64,000 nucleotides of DNA from Kudoa neothunni (lineage: Eukaryota; Cnidaria). Made by a program: the position numbers and the translations under genes. Positions 35,758-50,223 of the stretch are shown one piece after another (the first letter of the stretch is position 1; every line of letters begins with the position of its first letter). The DNA is taken from the NCBI GenBank assembly GCA_964304625.1, contig OZ199840.1, forward strand, positions 9,114,001 through 9,178,000, given 5' to 3'. The notes beneath the pieces were generated by a model. That model worked only from the letters and a program-made list of their open reading frames with translations, made no database searches and was not told the DNA's origin.

Positions 35758-37279
35758 GTGTAGTTACATTGGACTTCCAACTATTATATTCAACCATGAC
35801 GTTGGAGTTTTACTTTTATTATACTTAGAAAATAGTAAAGACGTTCTATAACGTTTTTACTTGCATAGGCCGGGTAACTATCACGTGATGTTGACACGGG
35901 AGATTAATGATTAATCCTGGGGGAAAATTTTTATTTTGTTCCGCGTTTAATTGGCACGAAATTAATTCATTATTTATTACATAGATTCAAACTGGAGTTA
36001 TTATATTTTCTTTAAATGCACCACTGTTCCCAAATTTTTGAATAATGGATTAATCGACTGGTTGGTTATAAGTTATAACGATTAATACGTCATAGCAGAT
36101 ATAAGACATTTCAATTCCTAGATTAAAACAAAGTCCAATTTAAAGTGAAGCAATGTTTTCTTATACTTTTACGATTATTGAAAGGACAGTATTGCAAACA
36201 AAGTTATACGTTTAATCCCTTCGTCGATGATTTTACCAAAGCTATAAATAAATCATCGTAACTCAGTGTAATTAATCTAAGCGGAGTAAGGTTCTACCTG
36301 GGTGAAGCCCATTATTGTGGAATATTACCGGAGTGTTAGAATGCTGGGTTTCAGTTATTTCCGTACTCGCAAATTACCAAAAATTAATTAAAATTTCGAG
36401 ACCGAGAGGATCATCCGAATTGTTTCTAGGATTAACCAAAAAAGTATTCATCAATATCTACTATATAAATATGAATTATATAAATTAGCGCAAACTTCAA
36501 TATTTTGATCATGATGAGGAATATTTTATATTGAAATATCTCTTGAAGCCATTTAAAAATATAGTAATCCTTAAAATTACCACATAGAAATGTATATATA
36601 CTCCTATATATACAGGAAACATACGTTACAAAGTAGAAAACTTTGAATATAATAGTTATGTTTATTAAAAAAATAAAAACCTGATCATATTTATGACTCA
36701 TATTTAACTAAAAATAAATTATAATTAATGGTGTCTACTAGGCGGTAATTTACTAACATTTTATTGTTTGCACCATTTTTTATTTCATTAAATTATCCGG
36801 TTACAAAAATGTTTATTGCAACAAAAATTGATAATTAATTTTTTTTATTAATTTTAGATCTATCAGAATTAAAAACTTGACTGTAGCGTCACTATAAAAA
36901 TTTAGCGACAAAATTTGTATGATAAAATGATTATAACTATTTTAATGATTAAAATAAATTGTCGAAAAAAATTTATAAACTACAAAACAATTATTCAATT
37001 GTATTAGTATATTTGAAAGTTAACAGAAATTATTTTAATATGATAAAGAGCATAGTTTGTAAATCAACGTGAAAAGCTTATTTGAATTGTTGACCGATAT
37101 CGCAAAATATTGATAACAAAAAAGTATCAAAATTATTTTTAAGATTCAAGCTGAACTTAGAGGTTAATACTTAAGCTATAAAATGGGGTTTCATTGGTTT
37201 TTGGCAATTTAGCGAAAATTTAACGAGCGCCGACGATGTTGTATTAAGGATTTATTAGTCGAATTAGAAGTTATGATAA
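35758..37279. other. AT-rich intergenic sequence
   Basis: No gene or defined element recognised. Open frames here are short and composed of AT-rich codons. Confidence 0.45.
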
Positions 37280-37618
37280 TTAGCCGAATCTTTGCCATTT
37301 TTTTGCATTTATTTTATTATAAACAATCACAACAGCGTAGACGAGAAAAATAATTAAGAATGTTTGTAAGATGCCTAATCCAGCTCTATTACCTAATCTA
37401 AACCCATTTTCTTCAATTTTAACAAACATCTGCTGATCTGAGTTCATTAACCTCAAAAATTGGAAACTATTTTTAATTATTTTATTTAAAATATTTATTA
37501 TAAACATGGTACAACTAAAGTTTACTAAATCCCAAACATTAATTCGCGCCTGTGACCCAATAGATATAATCCACAATATCCACAATATGGTACATAAAAC
37601 ATCGCGATCTCGCGATCC
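37280..37618 (-). CDS. 3' part of an unidentified two-or-more-pass membrane protein gene
   Basis: A CCCCCAG acceptor near 37618 opens a frame that reads a hydrophobic segment (VLCTILWILWIISIG), then ARINVWDLVNFSCT at 37549-37506. A 39-bp intron (37505-37467) follows. The last exon (37466-37280) encodes NSDQQMFVKIEENGF and a strong membrane segment (LGILQTFLIIFLVYAVVIVY) with a short basic tail. The 37549-37506 block is matched by a relic at 15829. The order TM, N-x-W-D and Cys, loop, TM is faintly like the TM3-loop-TM4 end of a tetraspanin, but the CCG motif is missing. The alternative intron choices (a separate 44-bp exon or one continuous exon) both keep frame. No 5' part was found. Confidence 0.45.
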   Translation of the reverse strand, partial: GSRDRDVLCTILWILWIISIGSQARINVWDLVNFSCTMFIINILNKIIKNSFQFLRLMNSDQQMFVKIEENGFRLGNRAGLGILQTFLIIFLVYAVVIVYNKINAKKWQRFG

Positions 37619-38229
37619 TGGGGGAAAATTATATCGATTCTCGACTAATCAAATAAAGTCTCGACTGTGTAATCGATTTTTAAACATTAAAAAATTACTT
37701 AGTACTGACTGCAGCCAGAGATAACTACAACAAATTGTTAGTTCAATTCATTAATGAATATATTCATAAAAGTGATTAATACACCATCACACATTAACGA
37801 AATATATCTAGGATGAATAAGTTCCAACCCATGCAAAGCGTATTATTCAGGGATAATTAAATATTTTATTTTTACTTAAAATGACGATAAAAAATAACGA
37901 TATCGTAAAAAAATGGTGAGTTTAGTGCATTAACATGTTAATTGAGAGGATAAAATTATTCTTCGTTTGATTAGTAAAATCTCCTAAAATGAATAAGTCC
38001 ACTCTTGGGAGAAAATCTTGTTTTCACATAATCATCAGTAAATTGCGAATAACTCATATTCTCATAGTTTGTGAGACAATATTTAATGATTTAATTTATT
38101 TTATAATAATTTTAATTTTTTTCTAAGAATTATAAAATTGTAATTATATTATATCAATTAATAATTACTTTGATATATACGTAATAGTAGACTTTGTAAT
38201 AAAGTTTGTTGTCACTTTTGTTCACGTTA
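37619..38229. other. AT-rich intergenic sequence
   Basis: Nothing recognised; upstream exons of the preceding membrane gene could be hidden here. Confidence 0.4.
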
Positions 38230-38652
38230 ATGAATCGGTTTGTATACGCTCTAGATTTTGAAGCCTTAGAGATGTTGAACCATGGGAGAAAATGAAAAAT
38301 CCACTTTGAATGAAGATCTTTTAATCATAAGCGGAACTTAGATTATTACTTCATTAAATAAGTCAACAACGCAATATGTGTTATGTGCACCAATACCATC
38401 GCAATGCTCAATGAATCCAATAATCCTGGACATTATAGAACGAAACATTTATTCGAATATTCAACCTACTCAGGAATAGTACGTACTGAAATATATTAGA
38501 TCTTAAACGATGGCTTTTTGTCTAAAAAAGTAATCTTCACAAAACATTAAACGAAAACGACGCAACGACGATAGCCAGACTTTATGTGGTCGCGGAGTGA
38601 CACCGACTTATGGATGTGTCCCTTGTACAAAAAAAGTTTGGGACCCTCGGCT
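38230..38652 (+). mobile_element. hAT element fragment with BED zinc finger remnant
   Basis: Near 38370-38450 the plus strand reads CVMCTNTIAMLNESNNPGHY then RTKH, the C-x2-C and H-x4-H spacing of a BED finger as found at the start of ZBED5/SCAND3-like hAT transposases. About 200 bp later the sequence ends in GTGTCCCTTGTACAAAAAAAG then TTTGGGACCCTCGG. Inverted, this is a typical hAT terminus (CAGGGGTCCCAAAC-like). The core must be internally deleted. The left end was not found. Confidence 0.6.
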
Positions 38653-39986
38653 TATTTAATTCAAAATTCAAAGGATAATTATTAAACATTATATTTTTAT
38701 GTCAATATGGAGGAGTGTTATTGTGATATAATGACCTCAAAAAATAGTCAACGAAAATGTTGAAGACGATTCAAAAATATGATCAGATGGTTGGACTGGA
38801 TATAATCGATTGGCAGATTTAGGTTTTGTTCATAAAGGAGATTTTTCGAATTATCGCGCCCTTACTAATTGAATCGAATCCAATCGAACATGCTGGGGAG
38901 TCTTCAAATGCAAATACAAACACGCGATCAATTAAAGTCTTATAAGTTTGTCAACATATATATATATATATATCATTTTTTATTGATATTTAAATATAAA
39001 AATAAGGAATTGAATATTATATATAAATTTTAAACGATTTTATGCTCAAATTAAAATTATGTCCGATTTTCTCCGAACGTTATTACGCCTCAATCTGCCC
39101 AAAAGTAATGAAAATAACAAAGATTATACGAACTCCCCCTTTTTGAAAAATAATTAAAATAAAATTTCTGATTTCTTTGAGTTTTAAAATTTTATTTTTT
39201 CGTTTAAATTACAATAATTGTAACTCTGATAAAGCTAATATTAAGTTATCGGTTAAATTCGGCGTTAAAAATAGTTCATTATAATTTTTTGGAAATATTT
39301 ATTTCTTAAAATAAGAAATTAAAGCGGTTATTAGTTAATGAATTAATTAAATTCTGTGTATTAAACGCATATTACAAATCCAACACAAACAAAGGATTAA
39401 CAAAATAATTTCCATCAAAATAAAACCAAATAATCAACTTTAGGATATTGTAGGTTATAAATGAGTCATTATAATTCATTTAACCTGCGCCTAAGCGAAT
39501 TCTGTAAGAAATGACGCAACGTGAAAATTTAACCTCAGCTAAGAAGGTATTTACACACATTGCATTAATACGTCTTAATCATCCGGCAGAAAATATGCAC
39601 AAATATCATAAAATAATTTATATCACAAAGTATGATATTATTATGTAAAACTTTCTTACCATGATTGATCATATTTTTTGAGACCTCATAGAAATCACGG
39701 AACTAAAGCAACCTGGTTTATTCTTAAACTTCAGTATCCATCGAAAACATAACTCTGGTTAATCACTGAATTAGATTTTTCGTAAGATAAATTTAGTTTA
39801 TTTGTACTAAAATATAATTAAACTAATCCAATATCCCTCCAGCGGACTTAGTTTTAATTCGGCGACATCCCAACGACAATCGATTAAGGATTCTTATTAT
39901 GCTATGCACAAACACAGTGATACCGCACTAACAAATAACTATTTTGCTGGGCTCTCAATTTTGAGTCTTGAAAGTGGCCTAGAATA
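38653..39986. other. AT-rich intergenic sequence
   Basis: Contains a short (AT)n run at about 38957-38973. No gene recognised. Confidence 0.45.
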
Positions 39987-41047
39987 ATGATACCAATAGG
40001 AAACTTTGTTTTGCATTTTTTGGTATGGTTCAAAGTGTTATCAAAAATAAAGACAGTAAAAATAGGTGACTACCAAGGTAATAAACTTTCTTATATATAT
40101 TTGATTTCATTGAAGTTTTTCCGATAGAAATTGTTGAATTTGAACCCTACATACCCTCTAAAAGAGTGTGTGTATATGAAGCTGTTCTAACGTTCAACTA
40201 TAGAGTGCAATGGATGATCAATAGGAATATGTTACCCGCGTTAGTAGATCGATATGAAGTTGTTGTGAGGTGGCATGATAAAATTTATATTTTGTGCCAA
40301 ATTCAAAAAGAAACTATGGTAGAAGAGAATGCATTTGAAAATATTAATTTTAACTTCACGTGCGAATCGAACGCTCTCCAAATTAGTCTCAAGCCTCAAT
40401 CGCTGGATGAGCTCACAATTTGCATCAAGATAGGTCAGGGATATAGCTGTCATGCAACCTACAAATTCAGTGGTGAATAAATCTACATAAATACCAATTA
40501 ATTCAATCTAATATTAATTAGAAAATGAAACTCAATGTCAACAACCAACTCTCAATTTTTACAATATTTTAAGTAGGCCCTATTTGAGATGCATTCTTGC
40601 GGACGAAGAATCATATTCCGATGATCTCACCTATCGAATTTTCAATGTTTACAATGTAAATGATGTGAGCTACGGTGAGTATATTGATTTATCAAAAAAT
40701 GTCGACACTTACGCCGAAAGTGAAGCATTTGACTGGTTGTGTGATGTGATGAACGGAAACTTGACAGTGGGTAGAGCGTTAAACTCCTACAACACTAGCA
40801 ATCACTCGAGATATAATACCAAAAAATATTTATTGCACCGTCTTCTTTATTGTAACTAAATTACTGACTTTATGTTGTTTTTTAGTGCCATTTAGGTTAT
40901 TTGCCGATATTAGCCAGTTGTATATTGGTTTTTTTGATTTCAATAATGCTTGTGGTTGCTGGTAAAAAGTACAGTTCTAATAAAAAATATCTCTCAACTG
41001 CTAAATCTTCGAAAAATGAACATACCTCGAGTATTGCCATTATTTGA
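39987..41047 (+). CDS. Orphan type I membrane protein
   Basis: The ATG at 39987 starts a hydrophobic leader (MIPIGNFVLHFLVWF). Introns after GDYQ, after KFSG and after LLY (phase 1 each) join four exons into about 325 residues. The ectodomain has about ten cysteines and several N-x-S/T sites (NFT, NET, NLT, NTS, NHS). A membrane segment (ILASCILVFLISIMLVV) is followed by a Lys/Ser-rich cytoplasmic tail ending HTSSIAII at the stop 41045-41047. I recognise no domain. The next gene on the same strand has a similar secreted, glycosylated character, so the two may be diverged relatives. A fast-evolving surface protein is the most that can be inferred. Confidence 0.62.
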
Positions 41048-41199
41048 TAGTGATATCTCTTAATTTAACGTCATTAAAGCTGCGACTGTAAACCAACTAG
41101 ATGAAACAATACAAAAATGGCAGTCCTTTAGACATGATCAACTAAGAACACGCTTAACACTAGACAAAGAAACAAAACATCCAATAAATATGTAATTTT

Positions 41200-42443
41200 A
41201 TGTCTAGAAAATTAGTTGGATTTATTTGATCAATATATTTGTTTTTGGAAGAAAATACAAGGAACTTTGTGGTGCAAACTACGTTATTAACTACGATAAT
41301 GGAGATCTATCGGCGAATCATAATCAGAACTCTCTGCATCAACATTCTGTGGAGTGTATAGGTCGAAAATTGGAGAATGAAAGTATTCGATTCAACTGCA
41401 ACTACTTTAACCTAACACCAATTGGATTGGATTCTCAATATCTGTTAACGTCGGTAAATCACACTCCTTCATCTGAGATGAAGCAGCACGTTGAACTGGG
41501 GTTATCATATCAAGATATGGATTTTGAATTAACACCAATGTATTTGTTAATTATGCTATGCTACGCTTCTTTGCATTATAATTTCTTAATCATGCAATAA
41601 TAAAGTTCTCCATTTATCATTTAATTTTTATAGACATTTTAATATTGTTTCTATAGTAAAAATACTTCTTAGATATAATCTAATATTATTTAATAAAAAT
41701 ATTATTTTTGATAAAATTAAAATAATCAATTTATAATTTTATGAAACTAATAATATAGTTAATTAAATTTTAATTATGATTTTTAATATTAATTTTGTTT
41801 AGAAAGCAGCAGATTTTATGGTGCACAGTTATGTACGAAAATTGTACACCAATGGTAGGTGTTGAACTAATAATATTTTATTTCAATAATTAATAGTCAG
41901 TGCTATTAATAATTATTTGAATGTAGGTATATACACCTACATCATCCTCGACCTCATGTATAAAATTGATTCCCAACGAAACAACCAATATAAAGGAAGA
42001 TGGGTCGTCTTCTAATAGCAGCGGCGGCCCCTGCTTTCACTCCTACTCCACAAGGGGTAATCTCATAGTGAACAATTCGCACGTATTCGAGAAACTATTT
42101 CTCTCATCCTATCACATCAACAGGTGATAGATCGTATTTTCGGATAGAATTTTGATTATCTAACTACCCTCGTAGATATTACGAACCCATCACAGAGTAT
42201 ACCAAACTTTACACTGGAGTTTCGCTGTTCCAACGCCAACCTCTCCCTCATTCAATCATGTGGGGAGATCAACTGATCGAAAGTCCCTTAGCAGTAACAA
42301 CAATGTTTTATTATATCTTGTCCAACTATCAATCATTTGAAAATTCCCCAGTGGTTTCGACAACGTTTGTGTTGGTGGATCAAAGTGTACGAAAAATATT
42401 ACATATCAGATTAATTGTGAAGCACTCTTTGATCCATAATTGA
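41200..42443 (+). CDS. Orphan secreted or membrane protein, exon structure partly unresolved
   Basis: From about 41208 an open frame reads SWIYLINIFVFG, a plausible leader, then a Cys-containing segment with N-glycosylation sites (NES, NLT, NHT). The nearest ATG (41200) is out of frame by one base, so either a frameshift or an unseen first exon exists. A phase-2 intron leads to LWCTVMYENCTPM (about 41810-41850). Next come VYTPTSSSTSC with a Ser/Gly-rich stretch (41928-42121), then YYEPITEYTKLYTGVSLF to the stop at 42443. No domain is recognised and no clear membrane anchor is seen. It lies 150 bp after the previous orphan in the same orientation. Possibly a pseudogene. Confidence 0.4.
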
Positions 42444-42637
42444 TACGTTTCGGCTGCGGTTGTTCATTAATTGCAAATTTTTTTATCACATTTTATTATT
42501 TTGTCTCATGTTGTTGTTTTTCGTGTTCGGTGAGTTTTTATTTGTGTGAGAGTACGTAAGGGAGTAGTTTCCATGGAGATGAACATCACTAAAATTATGC
42601 ACCGTTTTCGAACGACGTCACTGCAACCTTAAACAAA

Positions 42638-44177
42638 ATGTATACGAAGGGGGGATTTGACTTGGACAGATTGAAGAGGAAGTTTGTACTGAAAAAGGAG
42701 GAAGGGAATTTTGGATTTTCATTGGTGTGCAACTCGAAACGCTTGGGAAATTACATTAAAGATGTTGTACCAGGGTCAGTGGCAGAAAAGGCTGGAATCA
42801 AAGTGATTAACGACTTTGATTAGCAGTTTGACACATACATGAATAAATTAAAACTCTCTATTGGTTTAGTAATGATCATAATTATTGAAATTATTAATTT
42901 AGCCTGGCGACCGAGTGATACAAATAGGCGATACAAATATAATTGGATTCCAACCGATTGAAATAGTAAAGCTGCTGTCCAACTGTGAGAATCTACTGGA
43001 GTTGTACGCGGTGGAGGAGAAATTTTATAAGGTCTATCTAAAGCAGAGCGAATATCCGCAAATATCATCTCCAACGTTTGACGAGAAGAATATCGATGGT
43101 TCCGTGTTTGTTAGGTCATCGGACGAGCAGTTATCTACCACATCGACAGCAGTGGCAGCAGCGGCTGCGATAAACCAAGCTAAAATGTACGATTTTGAGG
43201 CTGCGGCTATTGATGCGGCTGCTTCCACAGTCACTACTCCCAATCATGAAACCTATCGTACGTTACATGTAATTATTTTTGTCGGATGGGTTATTTTGCA
43301 TTAAGAACTGAATAATAATCTTTTTAAATGTAGGCAGCATCCGAAAAATCACCCTATCAAAAAAAGGATATTCTTTTCAGTGCCTGGAATCATATTAAGA
43401 GTTGTTTCAAGGGCAACAAAAAGAGCTCCCGCTTCGGTTATTCTCACAGCGAAACCTATAACAGGAATGATGCCACTAGAACAATCAATTTTCCTACTCC
43501 AAAAGATGAAGCGGTCATGACAAACACTAAAGTTTCTGTGTCCTCCACTTTGTCAAATGAGTACGGCATATCCAACGTGAGAACAAAGAGTAACACAGCA
43601 GCCACTAAATCCTCTAAGAATTTCAACGCTACCAAATCCTCTAAAGCAAATAACAGCAAAATAAACTCTGCTCTACCCACCCAAACTAGCACCTCAACAG
43701 AAGATATGACTGATCACAACAAACATCTGGCAGAAAAGTCGTTGGGGTACACACGACAACAAAACCAAAAACAAGGTGGTTTACCCCCCGGCATAAAAAA
43801 ATCTCCACCTAATCAGAGTTGTATGTTTTTTTATAATTATAATTGCACTAAAATTATTTAAATGTATATATTAATATTTATTACATTTTTAATATGTGCT
43901 AGTGATGGTTTTGTTAAATGATGATTGTTTAGACAGCGTATCAAAATCCAACACCACTAAAAGTCATCCCTTAGTAAGAGATTATTGTGGAGGAATGGGT
44001 TAATCGCGGCGGTAACTGTTTAGCATGATACCAACACCAAACGAAATGAAGTTGTAATTCAATTTGAACATCCCAAAATAATCGTCCTCAATTCAACCGA
44101 AAGTAAGTTCCCACTCTGTTTAATCTTAATAGACCATTAATTCACATCGATTTCACTTAGGAGACATTGAAGTTTGA
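42638..44177 (+). CDS. PDZ-domain scaffold protein
   Basis: The ATG at 42638 opens MYTKGGFDLDRLKRKFVLKK. One PDZ domain spans two exons: carboxylate loop NFGFSL, then YIKDVVPGSVAEKAGIK, a 103-bp phase-0 intron, and PGDRVIQIGDTNIIG with a final helix and strand (IEIVKLLSN, LLELYAV). The remaining three quarters, about 300 residues, is low complexity: an Ala-rich patch, then Ser/Thr/Asn/Lys-rich sequence with no other domain. The last introns follow the phases, and a GTAAGA donor after SHPL leads through two further exons to the C-terminus STERDIEV. If that donor is not used the protein ends about 35 residues earlier at 44003. PDZ domains bind C-terminal peptides of membrane proteins. It converges on PTEN, 228 bp away. 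Confidence 0.8.
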
Positions 44178-44404
44178 CATACGCCGCCACAATCTATTGG
44201 AACTATTTATTTTTCAATATTGGACAATAGTTGGAGCATATTATAATAATTGCTGCTGTTTCAATTAGATTTGTAGCATGCATATCAACCTGAGTAAAAT
44301 CACAGTAAAAAATACATTAATAATAAATTATGGAATAAAATAAAAAATATATACTGATCATAAATTAAGGGAATAAAGTCAAGTTAAATTGAAAAAATAA
44401 AAAA

Positions 44405-46473
<2,069 letters not shown>

Positions 46474-46681
46474 TGTTTGGGGCAATTCGTAATGAATTCT
46501 CACAGATAAATCAACTTAATCAAACGACTACGAGCATTCGAAGTGATAGCAAAATCAAATACAACTATATAAGATTACCTATAATAGACAGATTAGAGTG
46601 GGAACGAACGAATGAACGATAGCTAGAATTTGTATTAAACTCCTCGAGTATCAGCCAAAGTTTGCTAGATTAACCACTCAG
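46474..46681. other. Short PTEN upstream region
   Basis: About 200 bp between the PTEN start codon and the second assembly gap. The promoter probably extends into the gap. Confidence 0.4.
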
Positions 46682-46881
46682 NNNNNNNNNNNNNNNNNNN
46701 NNNNNNNNNNNNNNNNNNNNNNNNNNNNNNNNNNNNNNNNNNNNNNNNNNNNNNNNNNNNNNNNNNNNNNNNNNNNNNNNNNNNNNNNNNNNNNNNNNNN
46801 NNNNNNNNNNNNNNNNNNNNNNNNNNNNNNNNNNNNNNNNNNNNNNNNNNNNNNNNNNNNNNNNNNNNNNNNNNNNNNNNN
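46682..46881. other. Assembly gap (200 N)
   Basis: A second run of exactly 200 unknown bases, upstream of PTEN. Confidence 1.
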
Positions 46882-47099
46882 AAAATCTCAAATAATAGTG
46901 TCAATATAATTTTTTTAAATTCAAATATCCTTTTTAGGCATCAAAAATTGATTTCCTACTTAAACTCAATTTTTATTCAAAAATTTGTATTTTCTTCGGT
47001 ATAACCCTGGACTGAGTTAAGTTTAACGTGTACCCAACATAAAAATTAGAATATGTTCATTGTAGCAATTAGTTTGTCTATTCTCGGTCTTGTTGATGA

Positions 47100-48330
47100 C
47101 AATGCTACTCTCATATCAACACTGGAGCTGATGCAATTCCTGAGCTTTGTTTCCACTGTTACCAATGTCGAAAACCCTGATTCACAAAGGTAAGAAGGCA
47201 TGGTGGGTGAGAAGAGGAAATGAATCTGAAAGGTTCAGCCAAAAATTTACACCGACCTTCTCAAGTTCATTTTTGAGGATAGAAGAATCTCAAAATCCAT
47301 TTATCGGTCGGAACCATAACTTTAGAAAGTAGTCATTAACTTGGTTCCTCAAAATTTCCAAATGATCGGCTATTTCGTCATTAATTAAAGTGATTGAAAC
47401 AGATCTGTTATTTTTGAATTCATCTAAATTTAGAAAATTTGCCAAATTATTCGGTAGAACCCTACTTGCCCATAAATCAAGTTTTGTATGTATAGCTGTC
47501 ATAATCTTGCATGCTTTCACAATAGTTACTGCTTTTCCTTTAAGTTGCTTATTAATTTGATTGAGATGATTAAATATATCTAAAAGGTAAGCTAAGCGGG
47601 CGATAAACTCAGGATCGGCGAAGCCCTCACAAATGTTTGAATCGCACTCGCGAAGAAAAGTTTCTAATTCAGTATGGAGTGAAAGGACGGTTGGTTCGGA
47701 GCCCATCTTCTCACAAAAAGTTTAAACAAGGGGTGATTCAATGCTCTGGTACAAACGAAATTCATACTCTCTTCAACTTTGTCCATAACAATTTTTAGAT
47801 TTTTAGGGAGTCCTTGAAGCCCAAACATATTTGTGAAAAATACAACGTGTTATCATCACATTTGGTGCTTGTTATTTAACAAGCGAGGTGAAACCTGATC
47901 TGATTCCCATCATAGCTGGAGCTCGGTCAGTACAGATTGACCCAACTAACCATTTCCCAAGTAAGACCGTGGCTTCCAAAAAAGCCTTGTATTTTTTTCA
48001 TTATGTCAGCAGCTTTAGTGGTCTTTCCCAAGTTACCGCAGTAACTTAAAAATTCATTTTTTAAAATATTTCCACGTATGTATCTGATAAAAACAATAAG
48101 TTATGGAAAATTGGATACATCACAGAATTCATCCAGTTACAATCAAATTTTCGCCGCGCAAGATTTGAAAAAAAAAATTTGGTCACAAATATCTTGGGAA
48201 ATTTAATAAATTCGTCGTTGAATTGTATTATTAGAGATCGGAGGAGTGTCTTGTATTTTCATCCGTGCTTCTTCACCATATTTAGGGCACAAGGTTTAAT
48301 AAGATTCTCACCAATGTCGTGAGGTTTCTT
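47100..48330 (-). mobile_element. ZBED5/SCAND3-like hAT transposase relic
   Basis: Minus-strand frames, interrupted by stops and shifts, follow the order of ZBED5-type proteins. First is CTDRAPAMMGIRSGFTSLVK (near 47940-47880), then VMITRCIFHKY, MNFVCTRALNHPLFKLF and, from about 47706, GSEPTVLSLHTELETFLRE. The last frame stays open for 138 codons to a stop at 47290, ending in PINGF. The catalytic region has several stops, so it is dead. The 5' BED finger was not found in this copy. Terminal repeats were not seen. Confidence 0.8.
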
Positions 48331-48939
48331 TACTTTCGCTATAAGTTGTGTTACGTAATAGGACGCTGCAAGCATTGGTTTTTTCTCTGGAATGAAACAG
48401 AATTTTGGAAATGTCTCACTGTTCTAAATCTATTCCTCCTTACGTTTAATTTAACTCGATCATCAATATATATCATGACATCCTTCCTGATTGCAACGTT
48501 AGTTCCTAAGAATCTAGTGACTCATACTAATTACTTCAAATATGATGATTATTCATTATTTAGCTCAGTTTTGCGGTATGAAAACATAAAAAACACGCGA
48601 TAACCGTTTTACGAAATAATAGTTTGCTATCATTTTGTTTTTCCTGTGTAATATTACATCGTGATTTTTTAAATAAGATAAATTAATTTAAAACTAAAAC
48701 TAAAAAAACAAATCAGCATAACCGTGCGTGCATATGTATGTAGAATATAACTTTAATAATAGGCCGTTTACTCAAAATTTGCTGAATAAATTTTTTCATA
48801 CATTTTCTTCCAATACCAACTCATATTTGAAAAAATTTTATGAAATAAAAACTTTGGATAAATTTTTACTCCATTATTTAGGGAGGTGTAAATGTTTCAG
48901 CTACTTTAATTCTCTAAAGTCAGCAAGAACGACCACACT
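48331..48939. other. AT-rich sequence between transposon relics
   Basis: Plus-strand open frames of 85-95 codons are present but have no homology or splice support. No gene is called. Confidence 0.4.
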
Positions 48940-50041
48940 CCAAGGACTTTTGGGGTCCAAAAGACCCCAGTTTTTTATTCGATGAATTAACTCAATAAAT
49001 ATAGTTATATTTATTTTATTTAGTTTAAAAAATTTCTGTCGACTAAACTTGAAGAAAAAATCCAAACATTTATGTAAATAATCCGTTATATAAAACCATT
49101 GCTAAATAATCTTAAATTTTTGAGAAATAAAGAATTCAAGTGAATTTACTTAATGATTAATATTTGTTGGCGAAAATGTTCAATTTATTATTCAAAATTA
49201 TTGTTCATGAGTATATTGTTACTCTGCTCAAATAATGCAACGCGACCCCGCTTTTCCTATACGAAATAAGAGTGAAACTGATGAATTTTAAACTTTGGGA
49301 AGTGAATTTGAAGAAAACTATATGGAATCATCGGAAACGTCGATTGAATTGGTGGAATGTGATAATACTGAAGAGCCAATAATCAGTTAATGTGGTATTA
49401 TGTGGAGTTTTAGTAAACAGATAACAGCAGGAATTGATGCAGAAAAAATTCCTAAAAACCGTCTGGCCTTACTTTATAATGCACTCAGCATGTTAGATTA
49501 CTTGTCATCTTTTTCACAAACATAATTTGTGAATAAATAATCAAATATATCAATTGTTTGGAAGATTTCATTTCAGAGGTCTAAATTTAATTATTAACTA
49601 TATTCAAATAGATTATATTTACTTATATGATTCTATAAATTTATTTTTTGTAGCAAATGAAATTTTACCATATCCATTTTAATTAACGGTCACATATGAA
49701 TAATTAGATCCTCACGAAAAAGAAACATTAATTAATTATACTCATACCATATTTGTAAATTTTTATGTGACTAAAATGAATAATACTTGTATAGATACAT
49801 TTCTATTTGTTTTTAAAGCATATTGACTAAAAAACCCCTTAAGTCCTTATACTTAGAGGATAATTTTTTGTTCTACACCTAATTTTTATTCCTCCGGCTT
49901 AAGATTATCAAAGAATGATCATCATTGAATATTAGGTTAGGAGATTAGATAGAATTTTACGAATTTCTGATTATTACGCACATAATACTGGATGAATTAA
50001 TTATGATTTTGGATCCAAACGACTCCAAAGTTCTTAGAGGG
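48940..50041 (+). mobile_element. piggyBac relic
   Basis: The right end reads, inward, CCCTCTAAGAACTTTGGAG beside a TTAA at 50042-50045, matching the CCCTCTAAC termini at 17260. The left end is degraded, with ACTCCAAGGACTTTTGGGG near 48938-48957 and no TTAA. On the plus strand near 49240 an acidic N-terminal stretch (FEENYMESSETSIELVECDN) is followed directly by KIPKNRLALLYNALSMLDYL, part of the C-terminal piggyBac segment. The DDE core is missing. It is a deletion derivative of about 1.1 kb. Confidence 0.7.
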
Positions 50042-50045
50042 TTAA

Positions 50046-50215
50046 ATATTAATCGTAACGTAAATTGGAAAGGAATTGTCTTTATTAAATATAATTTCTT
50101 ATTGAAAAAAATTGTAATATGTTTATTTATTATATTGTGTTCCGATGTAATAATCAATTATTATCACAACTGAAGTTTTTTCATCTAATAAACACTAACA
50201 ACCATAACCACAATT
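50046..50215. other. Spacer between two transposon relics
   Basis: About 170 bp of AT-rich sequence. Nothing recognised. Confidence 0.4.
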
Positions 50216-50223
50216 CATTAGAG

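Noticed and set aside
36432-36701. Minus-strand 89-codon frame rich in Ile, Tyr and Phe.
   Set aside because: Composition is that expected from AT-rich DNA; no motif or splice context.
48319-48985. Plus-strand frames of 85-94 codons beside the hAT and piggyBac relics.
   Set aside because: No homology, no splice signals that extend them, and codons typical of AT-rich noise.
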